NCBI GenBank assembly: GCA_037179515.1
Contig: JAXCGZ010015114.1
Span: 5,001 to 69,000, forward strand
DNA: 64,000 nt
Direction: 5' to 3'
Source of the DNA: Halocaridina rubra
Lineage: Eukaryota; Arthropoda; Malacostraca; Decapoda; Atyidae
Position numbers and translations under genes: made by a program. Below, piece by piece: positions 34,431 through 46,998 of this stretch (within the stretch, counting starts at the first letter, position 1; each line of letters starts with the position of its first letter). Below the pieces are notes generated by a model. It saw only the letters and a list, made by a program, of their open reading frames with translations, ran no database searches and was not told where the DNA came from.

Positions 34431-34797
34431 TTTATACCATATTGAAATAAGTAGAGAGTATATATTAATTATTCTTTCTCACTTTATTTCTTTTATAATT
34501 CCTTTTGACCTATCTACTCACCCATCGGTCATTTCTCCAGAAGCAGGCGGCGAGCTTTAATGTTTATATTCAGGGCAAATATCTACCTTTCTTAGTGCGG
34601 TCTTTGACATTTAATCGGCAACGACAATGGTTCAAGGGACTGTGCTTATGGAGGAAGGATTAATGGCATTAAGATCTTCAGTAGCAGGGATGATTTCCGG
34701 ATGACCCAAAACGTTCCTAGTACATACATACTTATGTTAATATTTCTGAAATTCCCCGCTTCAGTATTAAAATGTATTGTCCAATTTGAAAGACTGT
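34431..34797. mobile_element. hAT MITE remnant opening unit 3
   Basis: Matches 14,150-14,540. Its right end is missing because LINE-D sequence begins at about 34,798. Confidence 0.7.
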
Positions 34798-36773
34798 AGA
34801 AAAAATGACGTAATACCAAGCCCTATAGCAGACCACGAGGAAATTATAACGTCCCTGAATATTCGCAAACCAAAGAGACAACCAATCTTTAAAACATTCA
34901 GATGTTTAAGAAATTATTCACAAGAATTACTTTGTAGTTTACTTATGAATGAAGTACATATATTAAATGAAATTCTAAATACCGATAATATAAATATACA
35001 AGTAAGAATTTTAACCAGTGTCTTATCATCATGTATAGATCGATGTGCACCACTCGTGACAAGAGACATATTTCGTCCCCCCGCTCCTTGGATAACAGGT
35101 GACATAAAAAACATTATGAAAGAAAGAGACAAACTACAAAATGAAGTAAAACTACAAAGAGATAATATCCCTTTAAGAGAAAAGTATACAGAGCAAAGGA
35201 AACAAGTAAACTCATTATTAAGTAGCAGTAAGAAACAGTATTACAAAAATGAATTTCAAAACGCTAAAGTCAATATCTCTGATACATGGAAAATTGCTAA
35301 AACCATGCTTTCCAATAACTGTAATAAAAATAGTAATAAATCAATTATACCCGATGAGGTAGATGTAAGTGCTAAAGCAGAAGAGTTTAATAATTTTTTC
35401 GCTGAAGTGGGGGAAAAAACCTTTGAAAAATCAAAGAAAGAAATAATGAATGAAATCAATAATAGTAATGGTGGTAGTAATAATGATGATGGTAGTAGTA
35501 ATAATAATAGTAATGTTGATAATGATGAAAATAATAATAATAATGGTAATAATGATGGTGGTAGTAATGGTAATGATAATAGTGATGATGGTAGTAATAA
35601 TAATAATAATGTTAATTTTGAAGAACATAGTACATTCAATAGAAGTAATGATGTCTTTAATCCTACTACAGTAGATTGTAATACAGTAATTTTAGTAATA
35701 AAAAATCTGAAAGACTCTAATGCATATGGATCAGATGGAATTTGTTTTCGTTTTATTAGAGATTCATTATTTGTAATAGCATATTATCTGACGGTAATAA
35801 TCAATACTTCCATAGTTACCAATATTTACCCAGATTTATGAAAAAATCCCCATGTAATTCCTGGTTTTAAAAGTGGAAATCTTGACGACGTCTCTAACTA
35901 TAGACCAATCTCTTTACTACCAATTTTATCAAAGATACTTGAAAAGATTGTTGCAAATCAGTTAAGTGAGTTTCTTGAAAAGAATAAACTTATTGCAAAA
36001 AGTCAACACGGTTTCAGGCCAAAATTATCAACTGAAACTGCCTTATTGAAAATATCAGATGAAATATACAAAAATATAGATAATAAGAAAATTTCATTGC
36101 TGCTACTACTACTCGATCTTTCTAAAGCTTTTGATAGTGTTAACCATACTATTTTATTAGAAAAATGAAAAAAAAATTAACATTGACCCAAGCTGGTTCG
36201 AGAACTATTTAAAAAAACCGCTACCAGTCAGTCAGAATAAAAGATGTAGTTTCAAGTCGCAAGAAGGTATTGCTCGGGGTTCCTCAGGGATCGATCCTAG
36301 GACCTATACTTTTTCTAATATATGTAAACGATCTAGTAAAATATTTACCTAACTGTTATGTCATTCAATATGCTGACGATACTCAAATTTTGATTGAAGG
36401 AGAAATTAATGATTTAGAAAATATTATTCGTAGAGCAGAAGAACTTTTTTATATGGTTAAACATTATTTTCTAAAAAAATGGTTCGTTACTTAATGAAAC
36501 TAAAACCCAATCTATTCTTATCGGATCCAGACAATTATTATCAGAAGCTGGTGACAATCTTCATATAAATTTTAACGGTAATATCATTAAGCCAATGAGC
36601 TCGGTAAAGAACCTAGGTGTCTATTTTGACCGTTACATGAATTTTGAAATGCATATAGATGAAATTTATAAAGAAGTAATGGGTACTCTAATATATCTAA
36701 ATTGGGTAAAAGACTCATTTGAAACATCAACTCGTATAATAATTGTCCAGTCCTTAGCTATGAGTTTAATTAA
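34798..36773 (+). pseudogene. LINE-D endonuclease end and reverse transcriptase, broken
   Basis: A third kind of non-LTR retrotransposon. It starts just before a SDH-like endonuclease end (IADHEEIITSLNIRKPKR). It runs through a helical linker with APWITGDIKNIMKERDKL, then a 50-residue Asn/Ser/Gly tract (35,455-35,612) made by AAT/GGT repeats, to KNLKDSNAYGSDGICFR. An in-frame stop at 35,839 interrupts it. The same frame then gives NYRPISLLPILSKILEK and LLDLSKAFDSVNHTIL (motif A). After a frameshift near 36,165 come GVPQGSILGPILFLIYVNDL (motif B) and QYADDTQIL (motif C). The C-terminal LGVYFDRYMNF block ends near 36,773, where LINE-B resumes. It replaced the 3,495-4,005 equivalent of the unit. 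Confidence 0.82.
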
Positions 36774-37440
36774 TTACTTCTATCATCATATTAGCCTTTA
36801 ACTTATCATGGAGGAATCACATAATCCAAATTTCTATATCTGCATCCAAAAAATTGGGGGCTCTGTTTTGTTTTCATCATTGCTTTTCCTCTTTAAAGTT
36901 ACTTAAAATCTATAAAGTTCATATCCATCCCTGCTTTGAATACTGCTCACACATCTGTGGTGCTTCTTCTTATACTTATCTCCTTGATAGGGTTGAATCT
37001 AAGGCAGTCAGACTCATTAATGATCTTTTTACAACTAATCTGGATTCTATCTCTCTTCTCCGTAAGGGATCATCCCTTTCTCTTTCCCATTGCTACTACT
37101 TCCATCGCTGCTCTGATAAGTTTGCAAGTTGCATCCCTCCCTCACTGCCGAGGCCAAGCGGCCTCGTCTCACAGGTGCTGTGTGGAGACTTGTAGCTCAT
37201 GGATTGGTCGGTGACCTATCTTCATCTCAGGGCCTATTCCTCCGTATCTCTAGATCCTCAGTACTTCGACTATTTTTTTTCAGTCTGTCCTTTTCCTTTG
37301 TGTATCATCATCTCATCTCCGCCTTGTCCACAAGATTTTTCTTTTCCTTCGTCTGAATGTTTTCTCGTACCCGGGCCTTTATAGATGAGAGCATTTTTTT
37401 GCCTGTCCCGTCGTTACATTCATAGAAAAAATAATAAGAA
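36774..37440 (+). pseudogene. LINE-B reverse transcriptase C-terminal part, unit 3
   Basis: The frame at about 36,854-37,195 reads through ASSYTYLLDRVESKAVRLIN, LSHCYYFHRCSDKFASC and PRPSGLVSQVLCGDL in one run, better preserved than in units 1 and 2, where it needs frameshifts. The catalytic part is absent. Confidence 0.78.
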
Positions 37441-37452
37441 TAATTTAAAAAA

Positions 37453-37453
<1 letters not shown>

Positions 37454-37527
<74 letters not shown>
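37454..37527. repeat. (TA)n microsatellite, unit 3
   Basis: About 37 TA units after the LINE-B tail. Confidence 0.95.
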
Positions 37528-37528
<1 letters not shown>

Positions 37529-37741
37529 TTTACAGGAAAGTTGAAGATTCCAGTTGTAACCCTTATCGAAGACTAAGCTTGAGATTATAATGTTTCATCA
37601 TTTCCTAGCACATACAACTGTATACTGACTTGGTCTGTTAAGATGAAGGAGGTCGCTATCATTTTAGTCTTTGCTATTACGAGTTTCTAGCGAAAAAAAT
37701 CCTATGAAATCCATATTTGAAAGTCGAATTCGAATCTTCTG

Positions 37742-38241
<500 letters not shown>

Positions 38242-38675
38242 TCCCCCAGGAGTTAAGAGGAGTAGTTGAGTATGTTTGGATCGTGGTGAATGTGTCTTTC
38301 TCGGCTCGGCCATCCCCTACAAGGGGGAATGGAACCATGTGTATGTGTGCATGAACAGGTGATCCCTCAATAGATCAACATATATAACTCCAGAGACCCT
38401 CCTCCAGCAAGGTGTCAAATTCAACTTCCAAAAGTAGCTCAAACAGTTCTTCTTAACAGAACCACTCCCAAGGCGGTTGTAATAGCATTTAACTCAGCAT
38501 ATTTAGTGAGTACGCCATTAGATATATGGTGAAACTGAGCCTGCTAAAAACAAAGGCGGAACGTCCCATTGTCCTGCTCTTACGTAAGGAAAAAGCCCTT
38601 TTATTCCTTATCAAGATTTTGAAGAAAAAAATCCCAAATTCTTCTGTAGACGTTCCCCGCTCTCATCCCCCATCG
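38242..38675. other. Upstream flank of bZIP-like copy 3
   Basis: Counterpart of 7038-7478, with the LINE-C-like minus-strand 3' end at 38,242-38,358. No coding signal. Confidence 0.4.
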
Positions 38676-38872
38676 GAAGAAGAAGAAGAAGAAGAAGAAG
38701 AAGAAGAAGAAGAAGAAGAAGAAGAAGAAGAAGAAGAAGAAGAAGAAAAGAACAAGAAGAAGAAGAAGAAGAAGAAGAAGAAGAAGAAGAAGAAGAAGAA
38801 GAAGAAGAAAAAGAAGAAAAAGAAGAAAAAGAAGAAAAAGAAGAAAAAGAAGAAGAAGAAGAAGAAGAAGAA
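38676..38872. repeat. (GAA)n microsatellite, copy 3
   Basis: The longest of the three upstream GAA tracts, with AAC and regularly spaced AAAAAG interruptions in its right half. Confidence 0.95.
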
Positions 38873-39368
38873 AGTGATTTAGATAAAATATGAAGAAAGA
38901 AAGAAATGGTGCCACCGACTTCCCATTCCGGTGCAAACTGTAAATTAATCTGTACACGAAATTGCTCTTTGAACCTAAATATTTGTATTCACATGCATAG
39001 ATGCACATTTACGTACTTGTCTTATTTTTATTGCGTTGTTGATGTCATTGTAGAAATTTATTCCCTCTACAGGATGGTAGAACTGAAATCAATTTAACAT
39101 ATGGCTGTAGTTTATTTACCCCGCTTAGGATTTCCTATTGTGACACTCAGCACTTCCTGGCCCTTGCCTCCCGCTTTGAAAAAAAATCCATATGTCTTAC
39201 ATTTATTTGGGGTAATTACTTTTTACTGGGATGGTCTTCAGTCCATTAAGCTTCAGGAACTCTCTGATGTATATATTGAGCTGGATGAAATAATTACGAT
39301 CAGTACAAGGCAATTAGACATTGAGTACGGAGTTCCTCTGTATTTTCAAACTATATCAGTGCTTTGAA
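38873..39368. other. 5' flank of bZIP-like copy 3
   Basis: Counterpart of 7598-8092, with the same acceptor-like 'ccctctacag' ending at about 39,072 and the same short upstream frame (39,101-39,367) as unit 1, ending two bases before the ATG. Confidence 0.4.
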
Positions 39369-40238
39369 ATGGAGCCTCATAATTCACAATTTCAATCTTA
39401 CGATGCCAGTGAGCCACAGCTCGTTGACCACAATTTTTTTGGTTTTCAGTACACAGAACCAATAACAACTCATGGAACTCATTATTATTTAGGATATCAG
39501 CAACAACCACATGCACCCATGGTTGATCCAAATATAGTCCATGCCCAAGGAGATATTGCAGATCAGTCTTACGGATATGATAACTACACGCAGAATCTTG
39601 AAGGTAGCGCCACAACAACTTATAATGTGAGTCCTTACCTTGATCCTCCCTCCTACCCGAGCCAGGAAAGCAAATGGCAGGGAGTTCTGCAAGAGACTGA
39701 AGAAGTTTTGGAAGATATAACTACTTGGTCCCCAGAAACAATGAAGAAAACAGCAGAGGCCTTTTCTGCATTGCAGGCAAACATGTTTACTTCTGATAAC
39801 TGGAGAGAAACAGACAGTCCATCCCATACACTTCTGACGGCAGACGAAGAAGATAAGTCATCCTATATGCCATATGAAGATGAAAATAACTCAAGGTTAA
39901 CTAACCCTAGTGAGGATTTCATAACCCTTCCATTATCTTCATTTGAGCTAAGCCCAGAACCACCTACAGATTACAGTAACGGTGCAAAGAGAAAGTTAAA
40001 AGCTTACCAATTGCCTCCACAGACAGATCCTGCGTTAGAGGCTAAGCGCCTCAGGGCCATCAAAGCTTATAAAAATCGCCTTTTGCACGAAAAGAATGAA
40101 CGAGGAATGAACATGAAATTAAGAAGTCTTAAAAGGCAAGTTTTGGACTTGAAAAAAGAAAAAGTAGAAAGTCTGAATCGAATTTCACAAATTGAAAATC
40201 TGATGAAGAGACTCGACCTCCAACATCAAACACATTAG
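39369..40238 (+). CDS. bZIP-like protein, copy 3
   Basis: 289 residues. Closest to copy 1: five replacement and two silent base changes in 870. It shares copy 1's Phe-Phe at 23-24 but copy 2's Glu-Glu-Val, Ala-Phe and Leu282 states, a mosaic that points to gene conversion or recombination among copies. Two changes are private to it: Asn255 to Lys inside the zipper, next to the first leucine, and Ser288 to Thr. Glu244 in the basic region is kept. No frame damage. As with the other copies, intron-free coding of a whole nuclear factor suggests either a naturally single-exon gene or an old retrocopy. Confidence 0.72.
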   Translation: MEPHNSQFQSYDASEPQLVDHNFFGFQYTEPITTHGTHYYLGYQQQPHAPMVDPNIVHAQGDIADQSYGYDNYTQNLEGSATTTYNVSPYLDPPSYPSQESKWQGVLQETEEVLEDITTWSPETMKKTAEAFSALQANMFTSDNWRETDSPSHTLLTADEEDKSSYMPYEDENNSRLTNPSEDFITLPLSSFELSPEPPTDYSNGAKRKLKAYQLPPQTDPALEAKRLRAIKAYKNRLLHEKNERGMNMKLRSLKRQVLDLKKEKVESLNRISQIENLMKRLDLQHQTH

Positions 40239-40265
40239 CATATTGATGCTAATATTGTCTACTCA

Positions 40266-40271
40266 ATTAAA
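40266..40271 (+). terminator. Polyadenylation signal ATTAAA, copy 3
   Basis: Same position relative to the stop as in copies 1 and 2. Confidence 0.5.
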
Positions 40272-40730
40272 GTTCTTTTGCAATAAGATAATTAAAAAAT
40301 CACTTGATCACAGTTTTATTTTCTATTGCTATCTTAATGGCATGTTATTTACTTTTACAATATATTAATCATTCAATGCAGATGCCAAATACTTTTGGGT
40401 CTGTCAGTTCATTAATGTGCCAACAGAATTTATGTATTAACTTACTGAGAATTATGATGTACTATTATTATTCTTAGTCCACAAATTATTAAAATAAATT
40501 TTTTCCATCACTAACCAACTTCTTTTTCTCTGTTACCACAGCTAAAATATAGACAACAGATCATTATTTTTTATTTTTGTTTATCTGAAAATATTTCAAA
40601 TTAGCGTCATGCTAAGTAGACAATATACGAGTACTCATGAAACCTGTATGTTATTTTCATCTGTATTTCCACCTTCCTATCTCTTTCGTTCAGTAGTTTA
40701 AAACCTATATATTCATTAGAGAATTTACTG

Positions 40731-40835
40731 ATGGGTCCCACGGCAGAAGAAATTATCCCTTACCCTGTGGCTGACCCAAGCATATTGGCAGAAGGAAATT
40801 ATGGTAACTCATGTATCCCTAAGAAGTTCAGATAA
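40731..40835 (+). CDS. 34-codon mini-ORF, copy 3
   Basis: Begins MGPTAEEIIPYPVADPSILA and ends PKKFR. Intact, with one change from copy 2 at the penultimate residue and one at residue 29. Translation unproven. Confidence 0.3.
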   Translation: MGPTAEEIIPYPVADPSILAEGNYGNSCIPKKFR

Positions 40836-41078
40836 CTGAAATGGGGTAAATTAGAGTTTTTAGTTATTGGATATGCTCAGTCTGGGCCACTGCCCTATAA
40901 AGGGGAAAAAGTCAATGTATGGATCTCGTGTCCTCTTTTAGAACCCTCATATCTTAAAACTCGAACGCTGATAACTGACTAGAACGAATGAAAAATGAAT
41001 TTTCCAGAAAAAAAAAAAATGACTGGAGTATTGAATCGAAGTAGTGATTTTCTGATAAAAAAAAAACGATGAAGAAAA

Positions 41079-41241
<163 letters not shown>

Positions 41242-42150
41242 ACAGTACTCAATAAATTATGAAATACTGAGAATAAGAATAAAAGAAACTTATTTTAAAG
41301 ACTATTATGATAATATTATCAGATCTTATATACAACTTACCTAAAAATCTACAAATGACTTAAATTATTATCAAGAACAAGCAATATAGATCATCATTCT
41401 TCAAACAAACAAAAAGAAGAAGAAAAAATTAAAAAAAAAATTGTATATCCATTGCCATAAAATGATGATTGGATTATCTCAAAACACTAAAAATATCTTG
41501 TTGTATGTTATGAACAATTTATACATTCTGTAATCACGTGTATATGAGTAATACATTTAAGCAACTGACATGAAATCAATCCTTGGATAGGCTCTATATA
41601 ATATATAGGCGTTTAATCTGGGATTCGGGTAAAAGTCGGGTACTTAATGTTGGCTTGAGGCACCTGTTGGGTAACCCAGACTACCCTAACCTAACTTTAC
41701 TAACAGCATAATAAGTTAACAGGTTTTTATTATTCAGTTTCTTTCAAGGTGCCGAATATGGGATTGAGGTCTATCAGATGCCTATTCTAGGGTTGTTATA
41801 AAGTTGTATCCATCTTGAAATATAAAGACAAAGATAAATATGTCACATGTAAAAGTTTATTTTTTTCTAGTCCTTAAAAGTATATAAACATTCAGCAGAT
41901 ATAAAAGATAAGAAATTCTTATGCTCTAGAAAACATGAAGAATTAAAAACATCAAAATTATTAGCGAGAGAAAAATCAAGAAAGAAAAGCAAACGCAATT
42001 AATGAGGTGTACAGGAAGCCTGGTATGAAACCCAGCCAAACGTTGAAACCAAGCCAAACGTTCATTGTCTAATAAGAGATTAGGAGAATCACAACTCCTA
42101 CCAACACTCAAGATACTAAGCTCTGTAGTGGCCTCTTATCTAGCTCTCCC
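41242..42150. other. AT-rich unit-internal sequence, unit 3
   Basis: Counterpart of 9931-10,840. No gene seen. Confidence 0.4.
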
Positions 42151-42380
42151 GAAGTTTTTTTTTTTTTTTTTTTTAATGAGTGTAACGTCAGTCTAGAAAA
42201 TTGCCCTCATCGGGCCCGAGCACCAAGAAAAACATTGAGATGAAGAAAAAGTAGAAGCTTAAGGACCAGGCAGAAATAAGAGAACGACAAACAATAGGAA
42301 AAGGACAGGTTGACAGAATAGTCGAAGTAATGAAAACCTAGAAATATGGCAGGATTAGATCCTGAGATGACGATAAATCC

Positions 42381-42417
<37 letters not shown>

Positions 42418-42760
42418 AAGATAGGTCATAAGAATTAAAAAAGACAGAAAGAGGAATAGAGCTCCAGAATCTGGAGGTAATGGAAGAAGCAGTCACTGTA
42501 CTGACCAATCCGCGAGCTACAAATCTCAACATAGTGCCTGTGAGGCGAGGCCGCTTGGCGAGCGTTACACGGCTTCGGCAGCAAGAGAGGGATGCAATTC
42601 TCCAATTTATCAGAGCAGTGATGGAAGTAGTAACGCCTGAAAAGAGAGAGAGATGATACTTTATGGCAGAGATAAAGTGAATCTAGGTTAGAAGTAAGAG
42701 AAATTTGGTGAACCCGCGTGCGCAAAATTGGCCAGGCGATAGGAACCGCATCTAGCCCAG
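42151..42760 (-). pseudogene. LINE-B 3' half with poly(A) tail, minus strand, unit 3
   Basis: Uninterrupted counterpart of 10,841-11,445, with T-runs (poly(A) on the minus strand) at about 42,157-42,174 and 42,382-42,412. Confidence 0.7.
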
Positions 42761-43437
42761 ATTCCCTAAACAGGCTTTCTTAATGATCAGTTGTCGAATT
42801 GGTCCCATGGAGACTAAAATGCCTACCCAGTAGTTGAAAACTTTTTGGAAATTTCCCCTAATTTGACTTTTCTGTTAGTTTGGTGCCATGGATTTTATAT
42901 ATATATTTTCTATAGAGGTTCTTACATGTGTTTTGCGTGTTTGGTTTAATTGATATTGTAAATTCAGTATTTAATGATTTATCACTAATTAGCTACACTA
43001 TATAACTATCCTGGTAGCTAATAGTAATGCATAGTTCACTTTACCGAGGAAACGTCACAAGAGTGTTATTTGAAAAGAGCTTTAGAGATGATCTCAGCAA
43101 AGTCCAATTCTTGTAAATTATCTTACGTATCACTTCGAGGACCGACGTAGCATAACCGGTAAAGTGCCCGACTCGGGAAGTGATGGACCACTCCCAAATA
43201 GGGACTAATATTGTTACATAGAACGCGAAAATATGATACGTATATTAGTTCAGTTCAAGCGATTGCACCACGTTGCATGTGTGCTCCCGTGATATTATCG
43301 TTGAATTACTGAAATGTTTTTGTTGTTGTCATTATTCTGAAATATTCTCAATCCATTATGAATGGGAAGAGAGCATGGACTATTCCAATAGTGATGAATA
43401 TGACACTTCATGAAGAAGAAAAAAACTTAAATCTAGA
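42761..43437. other. Unit 3 spacer, no gene seen
   Basis: Matches about 29,716-30,378 in unit 2. No supported feature. Confidence 0.4.
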
Positions 43438-43901
43438 CCCACACACTATTAATTTGGCACTTCTCCGTATATATTGGTACTTTTTAAATAGTTTTTGGAA
43501 CTATCAAGAAAAACTTTCGGCAACCTTTCTTTTGTCTTCTGTACTGCTACATTTGCAGTTCAGAATTACCGTCTAGATGAAAAATAACCTCTACACAATA
43601 TGCCCTTAGAATATGATAAATAGCAATCAGTAGAATTTAGATAACTTGGAAGAAAAAACACCTTACCAACCCACACACTATTAAATTGGCACTTCTCAGT
43701 GTATATTGGTACCTTTTAAAAAGTTTTTGTCACTATCAAGAAACACTTTCGGCAGCCTTTCTTTTGTCTTCTGTACTACTACATTTGCAGCTCAGAGTTA
43801 CCGTCTAGATGAAAAATAACCTCAATACAATATTCCCTTAGAATATGATAAATAGCAATCAGTAGAATTTAGAAAACTTGGAAGGAAAAACACCTTATCA
43901 A
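43438..43901. repeat. 232-bp direct tandem duplication, unit 3 only
   Basis: Copies at 43,438-43,669 and 43,670-43,901, both starting 'cccacacactatta'. The second matches unit 2 (from about 30,379) essentially base for base, while the first has a dozen or more differences. Confidence 0.85.
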
Positions 43902-43994
43902 GGCGCGTTCCTTGGTTGGCGGATAAAGGAATGGACCTCATGAAGCATTATGCCATGACTTTACACAAAGTATCATATTACATAAACAATTTGA

Positions 43995-44025
<31 letters not shown>

Positions 44026-44549
44026 AACCTAACCGAAGAATTAGAACCTGTAAAAATTTCTGTTCCAGTTTCTTCATAAACTTCAATGGAATCCTTCTCT
44101 TAAGGGATACTCCGAATATGAAATAGGACTCGAGGACCAAAACGAGAACCCAGTTAGGCTTACCAAACCACTGGTGGATAATATTTGTTCAGCAAACGCA
44201 ACCAAATGAAGTTAACTGGACGGACTTCATTACTGGGAATAATTCATGGATCGTCAGGCATATGGTGGGAAGGTAAGAAAAATATTCCGGAGATAGGTAG
44301 ATCAATAGTATAGGGTAACTTCTAGTATGTAAGAGACACTCTTTAAAGTGTCAAAAAGGTAAATCTCAAGAAGACTTGTGTAATATTTCACCTTACCTTG
44401 ACCCTATGATTTAATTGAAAATACCATTATATTTGAACACGAATGATGAGAACTGTTGCTGGATACAAAAATTATTATTCTTGAAGCTTAAGGGTTTCTA
44501 ATGAAAGGCAGAGACAAGGGATAGCGAGAGCACAGAGTTTGACTATATA
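43902..44549. other. Unit 3 spacer
   Basis: Matches unit 2 (30,611-31,249). Contains an (AAAT)n run at about 43,998-44,027 where unit 2 has an A-run. No gene. Confidence 0.4.
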
Positions 44550-44771
44550 CCTATCAGATAGCCGGAGCCCAAGCCCCCTCTCCAGTCATGTGCAACCCAG
44601 TAATCTCCAGACACTGGCTGAATAATCTGGTAGATCTATAGGAAATCATCGACCCCCCTGTTTAATGTCCTGTTTAATCGGTAAAGACATGAGACAGTGA
44701 TTTATCCTATCCAGGGTCAGAATCGAACATGCGGCCAGTTTATACCAGCCTCAGTCGCTACCACTGCCCAG
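44550..44771 (-). mobile_element. tRNA-derived SINE, unit 3
   Basis: Counterpart of 12,541-12,770 and 31,250-31,470. Confidence 0.55.
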
Positions 44772-44869
44772 TATTCTAATTCTTAACACGAAAAAACATT
44801 GAAACTTAATGCACTAATAACATAAAATAATCAAACACATATGAGAATGAGATTATTTGTGAATGCCTA

Positions 44870-44871
<2 letters not shown>

Positions 44872-44957
<86 letters not shown>
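44872..44957. repeat. (GT)n(GA)n microsatellite, unit 3
   Basis: About 5 GT and about 39 GA units. This is the empty site for the LINE-A insertion of unit 2. Confidence 0.95.
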
Positions 44958-44959
<2 letters not shown>

Positions 44960-45246
44960 AATGCGCAATTGTGCCAAAAGTGAGCTGGAAATTGTGAATA
45001 AAATGAACAGTGTGTAGATTGTGTTCATGATAATTTCTGAGCTCTGGCAATTATTTGAGAAAGTTATCTCTTCCTTTATACCTTCTGTGGGACAGTTAGT
45101 AGCTCCGAATGAGCACTGATGTATTGTCAAATGTGTTGTAGATTCGAATCCTGGCTAAAGGCAATGATAACTTCACCCTCCCCCGGACGAATTCATGTAG
45201 ATTGACATCAAATCATTGCTTATTTTGTCTGTCTGTCTTGCACACG

Positions 45247-46045
45247 ATATTCCATTGTTCTCATTATACAAGGCAAAATCAAACTGATTACTAAACAAAA
45301 GTATTTAGCTACGAAATATAAATACCTGCGGTCGTTCTCGAAAATCCGCGGGCAAACTGGTCAAACACTCAAAAAACATATATAATTGCTAAACCTTGCA
45401 AATATTGTTTATGTTGGCCAAATATCATCCATGGAAATGTTTTTAAGATTGTAAATAAAATTACGAAACAAGAGGCACAAAAAGGATAGTAAAAACTAAA
45501 GGTAAAGGCTAAAAATATAAAAACACTATACTTCATAAATAAAAGAAATAAAAAAGAATTCATATACCTTGAAAAGTAAAAAAAAAAAAAAGAATAAGGT
45601 AATCCCCCGAAACGTCTAATAAAACGAAAATGGGGAAAAAATGCCAAAGAAAGATTGCTATTGTTAAAATGGAGCATCAAACATGGACAATATAGAGAAG
45701 GAAAAAAAGTATTTGGTCCTATGTTCCTTTTTTTTTATTTTAAACATGGAAAGAGCATAAAATCTAATTGCCCTCTTGCATAAATAAAACCCGTAATTGA
45801 ACAGAATAAAATATGCATGATCTTACAAATAAGCTCAGATTTTAACATGCAGCCTTACATGCAAATAATAAATGATGAAATAAGAGGAACACGTTGCAAT
45901 CTATAAGAAAAAAAAAAACCATCGAATAGCAACACAGAAAAATGTATTGATCTAGTAATTCCTAAATTTGTGAATACATTTTTACAGTGGCCATTTGCCT
46001 TTGAGTTCAACAGCGTTAATATAGGTAAATGGGAATTAATAGCGA
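45247..46045. mobile_element. Orphan 0.8-kb segment, unit 3 only
   Basis: Units 1 and 2 have about 90 bp of unrelated T-rich sequence between 'gcacacga' and 'gacaccg'. Unit 3 has this A-rich 0.8 kb instead. No inverted ends, tail or frame that I recognise. It may be an insertion with deletion. Confidence 0.4.
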
Positions 46046-46204
46046 CATGACACCGGGACTAGCAAAGAAAATCGCCCTCATCATGCCCAGCCACCAAGAA
46101 AACGAGAAAGTAAATGGGATTGGAGATGCTGAGAGTTGTACTTTGTCAGATGTAAAGGCCAGTAAGGGACATGTAACGAATACCTCAGAATATACTGCGT
46201 AGAT
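46046..46204 (-). mobile_element. LINE-B-type 3' UTR fragment, minus strand, unit 3
   Basis: Counterpart of 13,300-13,470 and 33,590-33,757. Confidence 0.5.
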
Positions 46205-46444
46205 CATGGGTTTTCAATCTTTTTCTCCCCACGTGCCCTTTCGGGTATTCTTTATGTCAGTCTTGTACCCCCTTCCCTTTGTGGAAAGTGGAAAAAAGCA
46301 CAAAGAAAACTTTCCCTTGTGTATATTTGTAAATAATTAAGTGAATTAACTACATAGCCGTCCTGTCATAACCAGTAATATAGTAAGCATAAACAATTCC
46401 ATTGAAAATTAAAGAAAAAATTCACAAATCTTTGACTGTGGCAG
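46205..46444. mobile_element. hAT-like MITE 2, unit 3, left part
   Basis: Interrupted at GCAG by LTR element 2. The right tip is at 53,268-53,294 with an internal deletion. Confidence 0.65.
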
Positions 46445-46990
46445 TGACGTAAAGATTTTTTATTATCCCATCTAATGACACCAATTTGTAAGATAGTATC
46501 CCACCGAGTGTCACCACTGACGTAGGGCTTTTACTCCTACGTATATATGATTATAATTATGGTAGCGTGGTTGGTGAAAATACGTAAGGATTTATATTCG
46601 TTTATTCTTATTTTAACATCTATGTACTCAGAGCTCCTATTACTACAGTTCCTGTCACGACTAATTCCTGAGTCCCACCCCCAGAAAGGGGGAGGCTAAC
46701 TCAGCTGTACTGTGTTAACTCTGCTGCTGGCAAGGCCCGGTCTCTAACTCAACTCACTGTGCCTGCCCTGGGTGGTTCTTGAAATACCCCAAGGGCAGGG
46801 GCGTGGCTTGTATGGGGAATAAAGGACTGGTTTATATCTCTCACCCTCTTGAAATATTTGAACGCCAGATGCCGAGTCCCATGGGATCAGCTATCCATCT
46901 TCGACCCTTTTTAACATAAGCCTCATCCTAGTAAACACTGGAGAGAGTGTTCAATGTTTCCTTTGACACCTAGCCAAAAGTCCTACGACA
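46445..46990 (-). repeat. LTR retroelement 2, 3' LTR (left in window)
   Basis: 546 bp. Shares blocks with the 794-bp LTR of element 1 ('acgtagggctttt', 'tataattatggtagcgtggtt', 'gccctgggtgg'). Confidence 0.87.
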
Positions 46991-46998
46991 TCCCTCCC
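46991..46998 (-). other. Polypurine tract, element 2
   Basis: TCCCTCCC on the plus strand, GGGAGGGA on the element's strand, directly against the LTR. Confidence 0.7.
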
